From Natrialba asiatica DSM 12278 (GTDB lineage Archaea; Halobacteriota; Halobacteria; Halobacteriales; Natrialbaceae): a stretch of DNA of 64,000 nt. Position numbers and translations under genes: made by a program. Of the stretch, positions 24,931 through 31,743 are shown piece by piece. Below the pieces are notes generated by a model that was not told the DNA's origin, did not search any database, and saw only the letters and a list, made by a program, of their open reading frames with translations. Position 1 is the stretch's first letter. Each line of letters opens with the position of its first letter. Location: contig NZ_AOIO01000049.1 in NCBI RefSeq assembly GCF_000337555.1, positions 21,880 through 85,879 of the forward strand, read 5' to 3'.

Positions 24931-25655
24931 CGTTTGGTCTCGAGGAACGTTGCGTCAGCAGGGAGCTGAATGCCGTCGTCGTCCGATCCCAGGGATGTGA
25001 GTTCGACATACGCGCCCTCGTAGGATGCCTGCATTATGAGTGGCGTCGGTCGCATTCGTTTCGTGACGAGGTTCCCAACCGGCGTGAGGGCCGTGTCGTA
25101 CGCTCCGATCGGATGGCCGAGGTCAAACTCACCGTCGCCTTCCGAGACATCGAGAGGCTCGGTCTCGACACGGGCTTTGCCGCGTTTCTTCCCGAGACGG
25201 ATGTAGCCGGGGACACGCAACTCGAGTTCACCCGCGCTGAGGCCGCGTCCAAGCAGGTAGAACGTGAGTTCGTTCCCGTGACCGAGCACGCGACGACGAC
25301 CATACGTCGGAAGGTTCTGCTTCGCGTCCGGATCCTCCTGCGCCGAGTAGTTGATCGTCGCGTAGTCGTCGCTGCTCGTGTTGTACGTCGACGTGATCCG
25401 GTTGGCGAGCCCCGGCCCGGTGCTGTCAGACGGCGCTGCCGGCGTTACGTACAGTTCATCGGCGACTGCGTCGGTGTCGTCGAGGTACGTCGGCTCGAAT
25501 GAGCGGTCAACGTACCGACCGGACGCGAACCCGAGCGCATAGTAGAGCGCTGTGTTCAGGAAGTATGGCTCCGTATCCGCGAGCCGGCCGACCTCACGGC
25601 TCGCGAACCAGATCTCTCCCTGCGTCCGGAGCGTCACTTCGAGTGCTGCCGTCAT
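24927..25655 (-). CDS. csc1: Cas5-type subunit Csc1
   Basis: 242 residues. Starts with the RRM-like strand ALEVTLRTQGEIWFASREVG and has the family landmark EPYFLNTALYYALGF. The middle contains YGRRRVLGHGNELTFYLLGRG. In type I-D this Cas5 protein caps the crRNA 5' tag and helps recognise the PAM with Cas10d. Lies between csc2 (three-base gap) and cas3 (overlap). Slightly longer than some bacterial homologs. Confidence 0.88.
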   Translation of the reverse strand: MTAALEVTLRTQGEIWFASREVGRLADTEPYFLNTALYYALGFASGRYVDRSFEPTYLDDTDAVADELYVTPAAPSDSTGPGLANRITSTYNTSSDDYATINYSAQEDPDAKQNLPTYGRRRVLGHGNELTFYLLGRGLSAGELELRVPGYIRLGKKRGKARVETEPLDVSEGDGEFDLGHPIGAYDTALTPVGNLVTKRMRPTPLIMQASYEGAYVELTSLGSDDDGIQLPADATFLETKR

Positions 25656-25658
25656 GTC

Positions 25659-26645
25659 CTAGGCGGTCTGTTCGAGGAACGCGTGCGAGGCGTCCAATTG
25701 CGTTTCGAGGACATCGGCGAGCGAGTCGCCGGTCGCGGCTTCGAGCAGGTCGTCGACGGTCTCGTCCGGGACGCGTTTGAGGTCGAGCCCGCCGCGCTCG
25801 GCGTCGACCCGGTCGTCGAAAGCGGACTGGAGGAGTTCGCCGACGAGTTGCGGGTCGTGCGCTGCTGCCGTGATGACGTCCTGAATCGAGTCGACAGTCG
25901 TCTCGTCGCTGTCACGGAGTCGGGTGACGACGTTCCTGGTCAACTCGAGGTTCGCTGGCCCTTCTTCGCTCCCCGTGTAGACGCCGAGGACGTGGTTCTT
26001 GACGCGACCGAGACGTGATGTCGCGGCGCCGTAGCGTTTGTTCTTCGCTGCGATCCCGAGAACGAACGCGACCTCCTCAGGCGTTGCATCCCGAAGCGTA
26101 ATGACCGACGGGAACAGCGTCCCAGGCTCGAAGAAATCGGGTTCGCGGATCGTCGCTTCGGCGGTCTTCGCGTAGTCATCACCGGGCGCGTTCTGGAACT
26201 TCTCGTCGATCGTCGCGGTTGCGTCCCGGAGCGTGTAGGCGGTATCGTACATCACACGGGACGTGATCGAGAGCTGCTGGTCGGCATCGTCACTCGCGGC
26301 GCTCCCGTAGAGGATGCACTCGACGCAGTCTTGGCACATGCCGTTGACCTGCATCGTACACTCGGTCCCGAGAAGGTTCCGCTGGAGGGACTTTCCGAAG
26401 CGTCGGTCGCTCCCCGTCTGCTTGCGCATAAACATCAGGCCCGGCGAGTACGTCTCACGATCGTCACCCGATCCGACCGCGACGTTCGCGAGGTCGGCGC
26501 TCTGCCCGTCGGTCGTGAAGATCGCATGGCTCTCTAGTTCGCGCAGAACGAGGATGTTCGTGAAGTTGTTCTGTGGGGCGATCGTCATCTCGTCTCGGGA
26601 AACGGTGCCGCGCTCTAGTTCGGGGTATGTGTCGTAGTCAAACAT
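25659..26645 (-). CDS. csc2: Cas7-type backbone subunit Csc2
   Basis: 328 residues. Family signature at about 112-126: a Cys cluster followed by ILYGSA (NGMCQDCVECILYGSA), plus TLFPSVITLRDATPEEVAFVLG and NKRYGAATSRLGRVKNHVLG. Several copies polymerise along the crRNA to form the type I-D Cascade backbone. Two bases separate it from the small-subunit gene upstream. Size is normal for Csc2. Confidence 0.92.
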   Translation of the reverse strand: MFDYDTYPELERGTVSRDEMTIAPQNNFTNILVLRELESHAIFTTDGQSADLANVAVGSGDDRETYSPGLMFMRKQTGSDRRFGKSLQRNLLGTECTMQVNGMCQDCVECILYGSAASDDADQQLSITSRVMYDTAYTLRDATATIDEKFQNAPGDDYAKTAEATIREPDFFEPGTLFPSVITLRDATPEEVAFVLGIAAKNKRYGAATSRLGRVKNHVLGVYTGSEEGPANLELTRNVVTRLRDSDETTVDSIQDVITAAAHDPQLVGELLQSAFDDRVDAERGGLDLKRVPDETVDDLLEAATGDSLADVLETQLDASHAFLEQTA

Positions 26646-26647
26646 CG

Positions 26648-27085
26648 TTAGTTGGTCTCTGTCGTGTTGTCGGTTGTCTCGCGCTGCAGTTGGATCGTCG
26701 CCGCGTAGAACCCGTCCGCGAGGTTGTTTGCCCGCCGCTTCAACAGCGACGGCTTCCCCTCACAGCGGTCGACGAGGAGTCGCTGCGCGAATGCGTTCGC
26801 GTATCGCTCGATACGCTCATTCAGATGGTCGCCGCTCCGACTCTTCTCGGCGGGTACCGGCCACACCTGTTCGCTTCGCTGGTGGAGTTTTTCAAGTCGG
26901 CCAGCGACGAGAAGTGCCGCCTCGTCGACGCTCAGCCGAAACTCGTTCGAGTCCTTCACGGCCTTTACTGATTCTCGAAACACTCGCTCGATGGCGTACG
27001 GCTTGTCGTTCCCGTACGCGGGCCGTATTGCGTCATAGGCGAGTTCCGCGAGTTCGGTCACATCGTCCTTGGTTGTGTTCGTCAT
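26648..27085 (-). CDS. cas11d: stand-alone small subunit Cas11d (candidate)
   Basis: 145 residues, all-helical: TELAELAYDAIRPAYGNDKP, then AIERVFRESVKAVKDSNEF, LSVDEAALLVAGRLEKLHQR, LNERIERYANAFAQRLL and LLKRRANNLADGFYAATIQL. This layout matches the C-terminal domain of bacterial Cas10d, which in studied type I-D systems is also made separately by internal translation and serves as small subunit Cas11d. Here it is its own gene, with its ATG overlapping the cas10d stop (ATGA), as if the gene had been split at the domain border. Assignment is by position and fold pattern. Confidence 0.72.
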   Translation of the reverse strand: MTNTTKDDVTELAELAYDAIRPAYGNDKPYAIERVFRESVKAVKDSNEFRLSVDEAALLVAGRLEKLHQRSEQVWPVPAEKSRSGDHLNERIERYANAFAQRLLVDRCEGKPSLLKRRANNLADGFYAATIQLQRETTDNTTETN

Positions 27086-29583
27086 TCGTGAATCACTGTC
27101 GTCGTATCCGCATCGTTCGTCGGATTTCCATACCGGTCGAGGTAGTCCGCTTCCTCGAGCAGATACCGTGCGGCCCCGCCGTCATCGGAATCCTGCACGG
27201 CCCGTTTCAACAGGTACGACCCAGGTAGCGGCTTATTCCGGACAATCCGGAGATACTTCGCGAACCGGGCGTCGTCGCGGGCAAGTGCGTAGCCGAGTTC
27301 GATCAGGGCGGCGGCTGATCCGAGTCGGTTTCGAAGCTTCGAAAGCGGAATCTCCCGGCCGTAAAACCCGTTGACGGTCGTGAATCCGGCGTCGAGCTTC
27401 ATCATCTCCGGGAAGTCGCGTCCCCGGACCTCCGGAATCGGGGACTGTGAGACGTACGCTCGCAGCCCCATTGTCGACGCGACCGCGAGACCGACGAAGA
27501 CGCCGAAGAACTGGAATTCCGTCTCGTTGTCCTGTGGCTTGTAGAACGAGAGCGTCTGCGTCCCGAACCCGGCGTCGGGGTCGAATCCATTCTGGAGCTG
27601 CTCGATCATTGAGAGTCCGCCCATGTCCTCGGCTCGCGTCGCCTCGCGGAGGACGGTCGATACCGACTCGGAGATCGGCGTCTCGTCCGCTCGGTCATGG
27701 TCTTCTCCAGTAGTCGCGACGTCGAACATCGCAGAGCTGAGACGACCGACCCGGGTCATCGCCTCCCCCGTGAACCGCGCGAAAATTTCGTCGGTGTAGA
27801 GGTCCCACATCGTCGGCGTGTAGAAGTAGTCCGGCACCAGATGGACGAAGAGGCGACCGGCGTCGCGCTGACTCGATCCGGTCTCGCGGAGGGAGAACTC
27901 GATCTGACACGGCGTACAGACGAGGAGTTTCTCTGGCTGGCCGGCGTCGGCAGGGATCCGGTTCGAGTACCCTGCTTGGAGCGTCGTAAGCGACTTCGGC
28001 GCTTTCATGTCGCTCTTTCGGGTACTCGTCGTCCCGCGGTTGCAGAATGTACACGTTTTCCCCCGTCGAGTCGCGTGGTGCTCTTCGAACGGGTCGGAGA
28101 GTTCGTTCATCTCCGCGGTCGGTGGGGACGCCTGACCACCGACGCGGAGGGCGTCACCGATGTATGCCCGGAGTTCGGTCTCGAATTGGCCCGTGTGTGC
28201 GCCCATGACAATGTCGTCCCACTCCTCGTCGAGCGCGTCGAGGTTCGTAATGAGGAGTTTCGCGACCTCGCCCGGAACGTCCTGCCAGCCCTCACGACGC
28301 GCTCGATCAGCGATGTGCTGACCGACTGCGTACGCGTAGTCCCACTTCCCACCAGCTGTGAGGTCGACGTCCTCGTCGTCGCGGATCTCCCGGAGGCCGT
28401 CGAGGATGTTCTCGTTGATTTCGAAGAGCCGACACGTGACGGTGAGGGCATCGTCGTCTGTCAGGCCGGCATTGACGAGCGGATCGACGAACGCGCGTTT
28501 GAACGTGTACACCAGTCGCGCGTAACCAGGGGCGACTCGTGTCGTCGTGTCGATGTCGATCGGGAGACGCTCGTTCAGCGTCTCCATCGTCTCCGCCATG
28601 CTGTCAGTCGGTCCCGAGTCGGGGTCCGCGTCTTGCTTGGCCTTCAACGCGGTCGCGTAGAGGAGGTTCCGCGCGCCAGCGTAGAAGAAGTCTTGGTCGT
28701 TGATCGTGTAGAACCCTTGTGACTGCGTCGAAAGGTTGTCCGCGAGCGCGCTGTGACTGTCGTATGCGTCATGGGATTCGGGGATATCTGCCCGAAGCCG
28801 GTCGTACACGTTGCTAATCAGGTCCTTGTCGACTGTCGGTTCCGAAGAGCTCCCATCGGTTAGGTAGACGCAGCCATCTTGGTAGATGAGGAGTCGCTCG
28901 TATCCCAGGCGTTCCTCAAGGACGTGGCTGACCGCGCCGTTGAGGAGGTTGGTGAACACGCCCTTCACGTCGTCGAGCGTGTGGTGCCGGAGCTCGAGGT
29001 CGGTTCCGGGGTATGCGACTTCCAAACCCGTCTGATTCCGGTCGACCGTCGCCGCTTCCGGTGTCTCGCAGGACGCGAACGCGTCGGCGAGACGAACGTA
29101 GGGCCGGAGGTGGTCGTACGTCCGAGTGGCGTGCTCCGGATTCGAGTTCCACGTGTTCGAGTGATCGACCGCGCATGCGTGGAAGGTCTCGATCCGAAGG
29201 TCGGGTGCAAATGCGTCGACACCGAGCACATCGACAAGGTCTGCCACTTCGTCCGTGTCGATGTCGTACTCCTTGTCCATCTTCTGCTCGTCACGGAGCT
29301 TGTGGAGATCGTGAATGGCGAACAGCGCGACAACCTTTCGAAGTTCGTCGTCGCTCAACTCGTAGGCACCGAACGACGGTGCAATCTCGTTCAGGTGCAC
29401 GATGGCGAACACGCCGTTCCGGACATGGTTGAGCATTGACTGGTCGGTCAGGCCGTATTCGACGCTCTTCGCCGTCTCGAAGGACCACCCGACATCAAGG
29501 AGGTGGGGGTCGACATTGGCGAGGTACTCCGCCAGGACGGGATGAAGGTCCTGATCGCCCCAGATAGATGTGCTATCGGGCAC
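27082..29583 (-). CDS. cas10d: large subunit Cas10d (Csc3) with HD nuclease
   Basis: 833 residues, GTG start. HD-type nuclease domain at the N-terminus: FAIHDLHKLRDEQ with His91-Asp92 and a later His141 (AVDHSNTW). A zinc finger has Cys511, Cys514, Cys556 and Cys559 (CTFCNRG, then CTPCQ). No GGDD cyclase motif is present, as expected for type I-D. The usual C-terminal small-subunit domain appears to be missing and is encoded by the next gene. Cas10d recognises the PAM and cuts target DNA with Cas3'. It has its own upstream gap, separate from cas6. Confidence 0.92.
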   Translation of the reverse strand: MPDSTSIWGDQDLHPVLAEYLANVDPHLLDVGWSFETAKSVEYGLTDQSMLNHVRNGVFAIVHLNEIAPSFGAYELSDDELRKVVALFAIHDLHKLRDEQKMDKEYDIDTDEVADLVDVLGVDAFAPDLRIETFHACAVDHSNTWNSNPEHATRTYDHLRPYVRLADAFASCETPEAATVDRNQTGLEVAYPGTDLELRHHTLDDVKGVFTNLLNGAVSHVLEERLGYERLLIYQDGCVYLTDGSSSEPTVDKDLISNVYDRLRADIPESHDAYDSHSALADNLSTQSQGFYTINDQDFFYAGARNLLYATALKAKQDADPDSGPTDSMAETMETLNERLPIDIDTTTRVAPGYARLVYTFKRAFVDPLVNAGLTDDDALTVTCRLFEINENILDGLREIRDDEDVDLTAGGKWDYAYAVGQHIADRARREGWQDVPGEVAKLLITNLDALDEEWDDIVMGAHTGQFETELRAYIGDALRVGGQASPPTAEMNELSDPFEEHHATRRGKTCTFCNRGTTSTRKSDMKAPKSLTTLQAGYSNRIPADAGQPEKLLVCTPCQIEFSLRETGSSQRDAGRLFVHLVPDYFYTPTMWDLYTDEIFARFTGEAMTRVGRLSSAMFDVATTGEDHDRADETPISESVSTVLREATRAEDMGGLSMIEQLQNGFDPDAGFGTQTLSFYKPQDNETEFQFFGVFVGLAVASTMGLRAYVSQSPIPEVRGRDFPEMMKLDAGFTTVNGFYGREIPLSKLRNRLGSAAALIELGYALARDDARFAKYLRIVRNKPLPGSYLLKRAVQDSDDGGAARYLLEEADYLDRYGNPTNDADTTTVIHE

Positions 29584-29646
29584 TGGTATTCCCCCTGTCA
29601 GACCATGACCGACCCCCGGTTTGAGCGATCACGCCCCCGTAAGAAG

Positions 29647-29660
29647 CATCGTATATCTCG
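29647..29660 (-). promoter_or_regulatory. candidate TATA box for the cas10d-cas2 operon
   Basis: On the minus strand, gagatatacgatg lies 65-75 bases upstream of the cas10d GTG. It is the best TATA-like site before this operon. A G-rich SD-like ggggg lies just before the start codon. If used, interference and adaptation genes are transcribed independently of cas6. Confidence 0.4.
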
Positions 29661-29834
29661 CCCGTTGATCGACCAGCCGGTCGAAACCGTCGGTCTACTG
29701 GATGTCGATACGGCTGGGTTCCATTTCTGACACGGAAACCCACGCTCAAACGCTCTACGAGTCCGGCGTTATCTGATCCTCTTAATTTAGTCCTAGCTAT
29801 CATGCGCCTCGGCTTGGTGTACACACCGAAGACA

Positions 29835-29868
29835 CTAAAATTTCTAGTGGCCCTTGTATGGGTACCGC
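29835..29868 (+). promoter_or_regulatory. candidate creT promoter with CreA target site
   Basis: A TATA-like ctaaaattt (29835-29843) points to a start near 29865. The site cttgtatgggtaccgc (29853-29868) overlaps the predicted start. It matches the spacer-like sequence that follows the degenerate repeat at 29908-29944 at positions 1-5, 7-11 and 14-16. Positions 6 and 12, which Cascade leaves unpaired, are two of the three mismatches. The three bases 5' of the site are GCC. Confidence 0.55.
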
Positions 29869-29869
29869 T

Positions 29870-29941
29870 ATGCAGAACCTTCGAGTACTTCGGGGAACGT
29901 ACTCCTTGATGCGACCCCTGAAGAAATCCAAACGGAATTGA
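29870..29941 (+). CDS. candidate CreT toxin mini-ORF
   Basis: A 23-codon ORF starting four bases after the predicted transcription start: MQNLRVLRGTYSLMRPLKKS, ending KRN. The product would be basic, unlike the acidic proteins around it. It ends inside the degenerate CRISPR repeat. CreT toxins may act as RNA or as tiny proteins, so translation is not required for the model. Purely a candidate. Confidence 0.35.
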   Translation: MQNLRVLRGTYSLMRPLKKSKRN

Positions 29942-29970
29942 AACCTTGTCTGGGTCGCGCACGCACCCTC
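29908..29970 (+). ncRNA. candidate CreA: degenerate CRISPR repeat plus spacer-like guide
   Basis: 29908-29944 resembles the array repeat: it ends cggaattgaaac versus cgggattgaaac and contains aagaaatcca versus tagaaaccca. With one gap, 19 of the 25 3'-proximal positions agree. The following bases, cttgtctgggtcgcgc, form a guide with a partial match 92 bases upstream. A hairpin gagtac/gtactc (29883-29904) precedes the repeat. It lies between cas6 and the large-subunit gene, where CreTA was found in a haloarchaeal type I-B system. Confidence 0.6.
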
Positions 29971-30819
29971 TCATTCTTTCACCTCCACAGAAACCGTCCC
30001 ACACCCTCTGGAGACGAACGCACCGACGCCGGCGTACTCGCTGAAGAGCGCGAGCGCCGTCACTGCGGTCCGGATGGCTTCGCTCGCGCCCTTGAACTTG
30101 TACGTGCAGTCAGCGGTGAACCCCTGGCGGAGAATCGGGCCGCCATCCTCGCCGCGGTTGACGAGGACGGTGTGCGTCTCGTAGGTGTCTGCGTCGGGTT
30201 TTTCGATGAGGTTTGTCCCGAAGTCCTCGCGGGTCATCGCGATTTTGAACTCGTCCGCCCGTTCGTCTGGGATCGTCGTGTTCCACTTGTGTAATATCGA
30301 GGCGAATACGTGTTGCCTCGCGGGAAACATGTTGGTTATGTTGCTACTCTCCTTGACGCACGTCGGCGTCTCGAAGCGGACCTTGATCTCGAAGGTGTTG
30401 TGTTTCCGGGCGGCGATCTCTGAGGCTTTGGTAAGGAGGTCTTCGTGGGTTGTGTTCGTGCTCGCGAAGTCGCGCACGCGGAAGTTGCCATCCGCGAGTT
30501 CGAGTGTGTCGTCGCTGAAGACGAACGCGTCAGCAAGTGCTTGGAAGACCTCTTGGTCGCGGGGATCGGCGACGCCCAACTTGAGAGTGTACGTCTCGTC
30601 GCGGATCACGCGTTTGTGGTGGTCGCGATGGCTCTCGTCGAACGTCCCGAGGAGGCCGCTGTTCGTCAGACTCCCGATTGAGGAATCATGGACGCGCGTG
30701 CTCACATCCTCGTCGACACCGTTGAGTGCCGAGAGGACCGCGCCGTAGATCTGGTAACCATTCGCGGTCGGCACCGGGAACGAGCCCTCTGGCTCAACCG
30801 TTAACTCGATTCGACGCAT
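29971..30819 (-). CDS. cas6: CRISPR RNA endonuclease Cas6
   Basis: 282 residues. Two ferredoxin-like folds; begins RRIELTVEPEGSFPVPTANG and ends with the Gly-rich loop GVGAFVSRGCGTVSVEV typical of Cas6. RVHDSSIGSLTNSGLLG and FEIKVRFETPTCVKESSN are other landmarks. It cuts repeat RNA to leave the ATTGAAAC tag. First gene of the leftward cas cluster, divergent from csa3. The 387-base gap to cas10d suggests independent control. Confidence 0.92.
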   Translation of the reverse strand: MRRIELTVEPEGSFPVPTANGYQIYGAVLSALNGVDEDVSTRVHDSSIGSLTNSGLLGTFDESHRDHHKRVIRDETYTLKLGVADPRDQEVFQALADAFVFSDDTLELADGNFRVRDFASTNTTHEDLLTKASEIAARKHNTFEIKVRFETPTCVKESSNITNMFPARQHVFASILHKWNTTIPDERADEFKIAMTREDFGTNLIEKPDADTYETHTVLVNRGEDGGPILRQGFTADCTYKFKGASEAIRTAVTALALFSEYAGVGAFVSRGCGTVSVEVKE

Positions 30820-30840
30820 AACACCTCACGACAGTAGACA

Positions 30841-30860
30841 ATCGTATGTCGATACATGAT
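30841..30860. promoter_or_regulatory. imperfect 20-base palindrome between cas6 and csa3
   Basis: atcgtatgtcgatacatgat pairs at 7 of 10 positions around its centre and lies 22 bases upstream of the cas6 start, facing the divergent csa3 promoter. A binding site for the Csa3 regulator is a natural candidate. A TATA-like ccgtttaat near 30962 precedes csa3. Confidence 0.4.
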
Positions 30861-30993
30861 CACATCTGGATCCGTCACCACCTTGAATCTTTTTGCGATT
30901 CCGAAAACGTATTCAGTCATTCGGGATCGTAACCGGACGATTACGCAATTTCGAAGCCAAACCGTTTAATCGAACATGACTGCAATTGGATGT

Positions 30994-31626
30994 ATGCGTA
31001 CGTACGTCTCCACGATCGGGCACTACAGCCCGCGGGTGATGCGCCCGATACTCGATAACGGCCTCGATGCCGACGACGTTATCGTTCTCCTTCGACCGCG
31101 CGGCGACACGAGCGATAGGGCGAAGAGCGCGATCCAGGATGTTAACCAGACCGTCAACGAACTCGGTCCCGGAGCTGATATTGTTGTCGAGGAGGTAAGC
31201 TACGAGGCGTTCGAAGCCGCTGTGTTAGAATGCGTCGACGTCCTTGAAGCCGCCGAGGGGACGGTAGTACTCAACTTCGACGGGGGTCCGCGGGAGATCT
31301 TTCTCCCGCTGACCGTCGCCGCGATCGCCCGGCCGAACGTCGTCGACCTCGCACTCCAGTTCAGAGATATCGACGAAAAGATCGAAGAGATCGGCCTGCC
31401 GAACCTGATGGGGCGCCCGTCCGACGCGACTCTCGACACGCTCCAATATCTCGTCTCCATCGACGAAAGTACGACCCTTCCTGGAATCTCCGAGGAGACC
31501 GGGAAATCGAGAAGTACTGTCGGTCGACACCTCGACGCGCTCGAATCTGATGGCGCCGTCGAGACGTGGATGGAGGGCAAAACCCGTCACGTCGCACCGA
31601 CACTTGCCGGCCGACTCCACACGTGA
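30994..31626 (+). CDS. csa3: CARF-wHTH CRISPR regulator Csa3
   Basis: 210 residues from the ATG at 30994 (MRTYVSTIGHYSPRVMRPIL). CARF domain at about 1-135 with the ligand-loop motif VVLNFDGGPREIFLPLT, followed by a wHTH (DTLQYLVSIDESTTLPGISE, then GKSRSTVGRHLDALESDGAV). Csa3 proteins sense cyclic oligonucleotides or other ligands and control cas genes or arrays. It is divergent from cas6 and ends 12 bases before the leader of array 2, so it could act on both. Confidence 0.9.
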   Translation: MRTYVSTIGHYSPRVMRPILDNGLDADDVIVLLRPRGDTSDRAKSAIQDVNQTVNELGPGADIVVEEVSYEAFEAAVLECVDVLEAAEGTVVLNFDGGPREIFLPLTVAAIARPNVVDLALQFRDIDEKIEEIGLPNLMGRPSDATLDTLQYLVSIDESTTLPGISEETGKSRSTVGRHLDALESDGAVETWMEGKTRHVAPTLAGRLHT

Positions 31627-31637
31627 GTTCCAATTTT

Positions 31638-31743
31638 CGTCGACCTTTTTCAAAGCCGTGTACAGCTAGGGTCCACGAACCACTCTCCCCTTCTCGCAAC
31701 TTCAGAGAAAACTATAGGTGCTATCCCTGAGAAAACACCCCCT
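31638..31743 (+). promoter_or_regulatory. leader of CRISPR array 2
   Basis: 31638-31678 (cgtcgacctttttcaaagcc to gggtccacga) is nearly identical to the leader block of array 1. Downstream is actatagg (31717-31724), a possible promoter element about 20 bases before the first repeat. The conserved block probably carries integration and promoter signals shared by both arrays. Confidence 0.75.

Noticed and set aside
27082-29583. Cyclase (GGDD) activity in Cas10d
   Set aside because: No GGDD or similar motif is present, as is normal for type I-D, so no cyclic oligonucleotide production is claimed.
29604-29730. Plus-strand 41-residue frame in the cas6-cas10d gap
   Set aside because: Basic, no promoter spacing, and no similarity to a known small Cas protein.
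29727-29745. A second degenerate repeat (ggaaacccacgc) in the same gap
   Set aside because: Only a nine-base match to the repeat core; too short to separate from chance.
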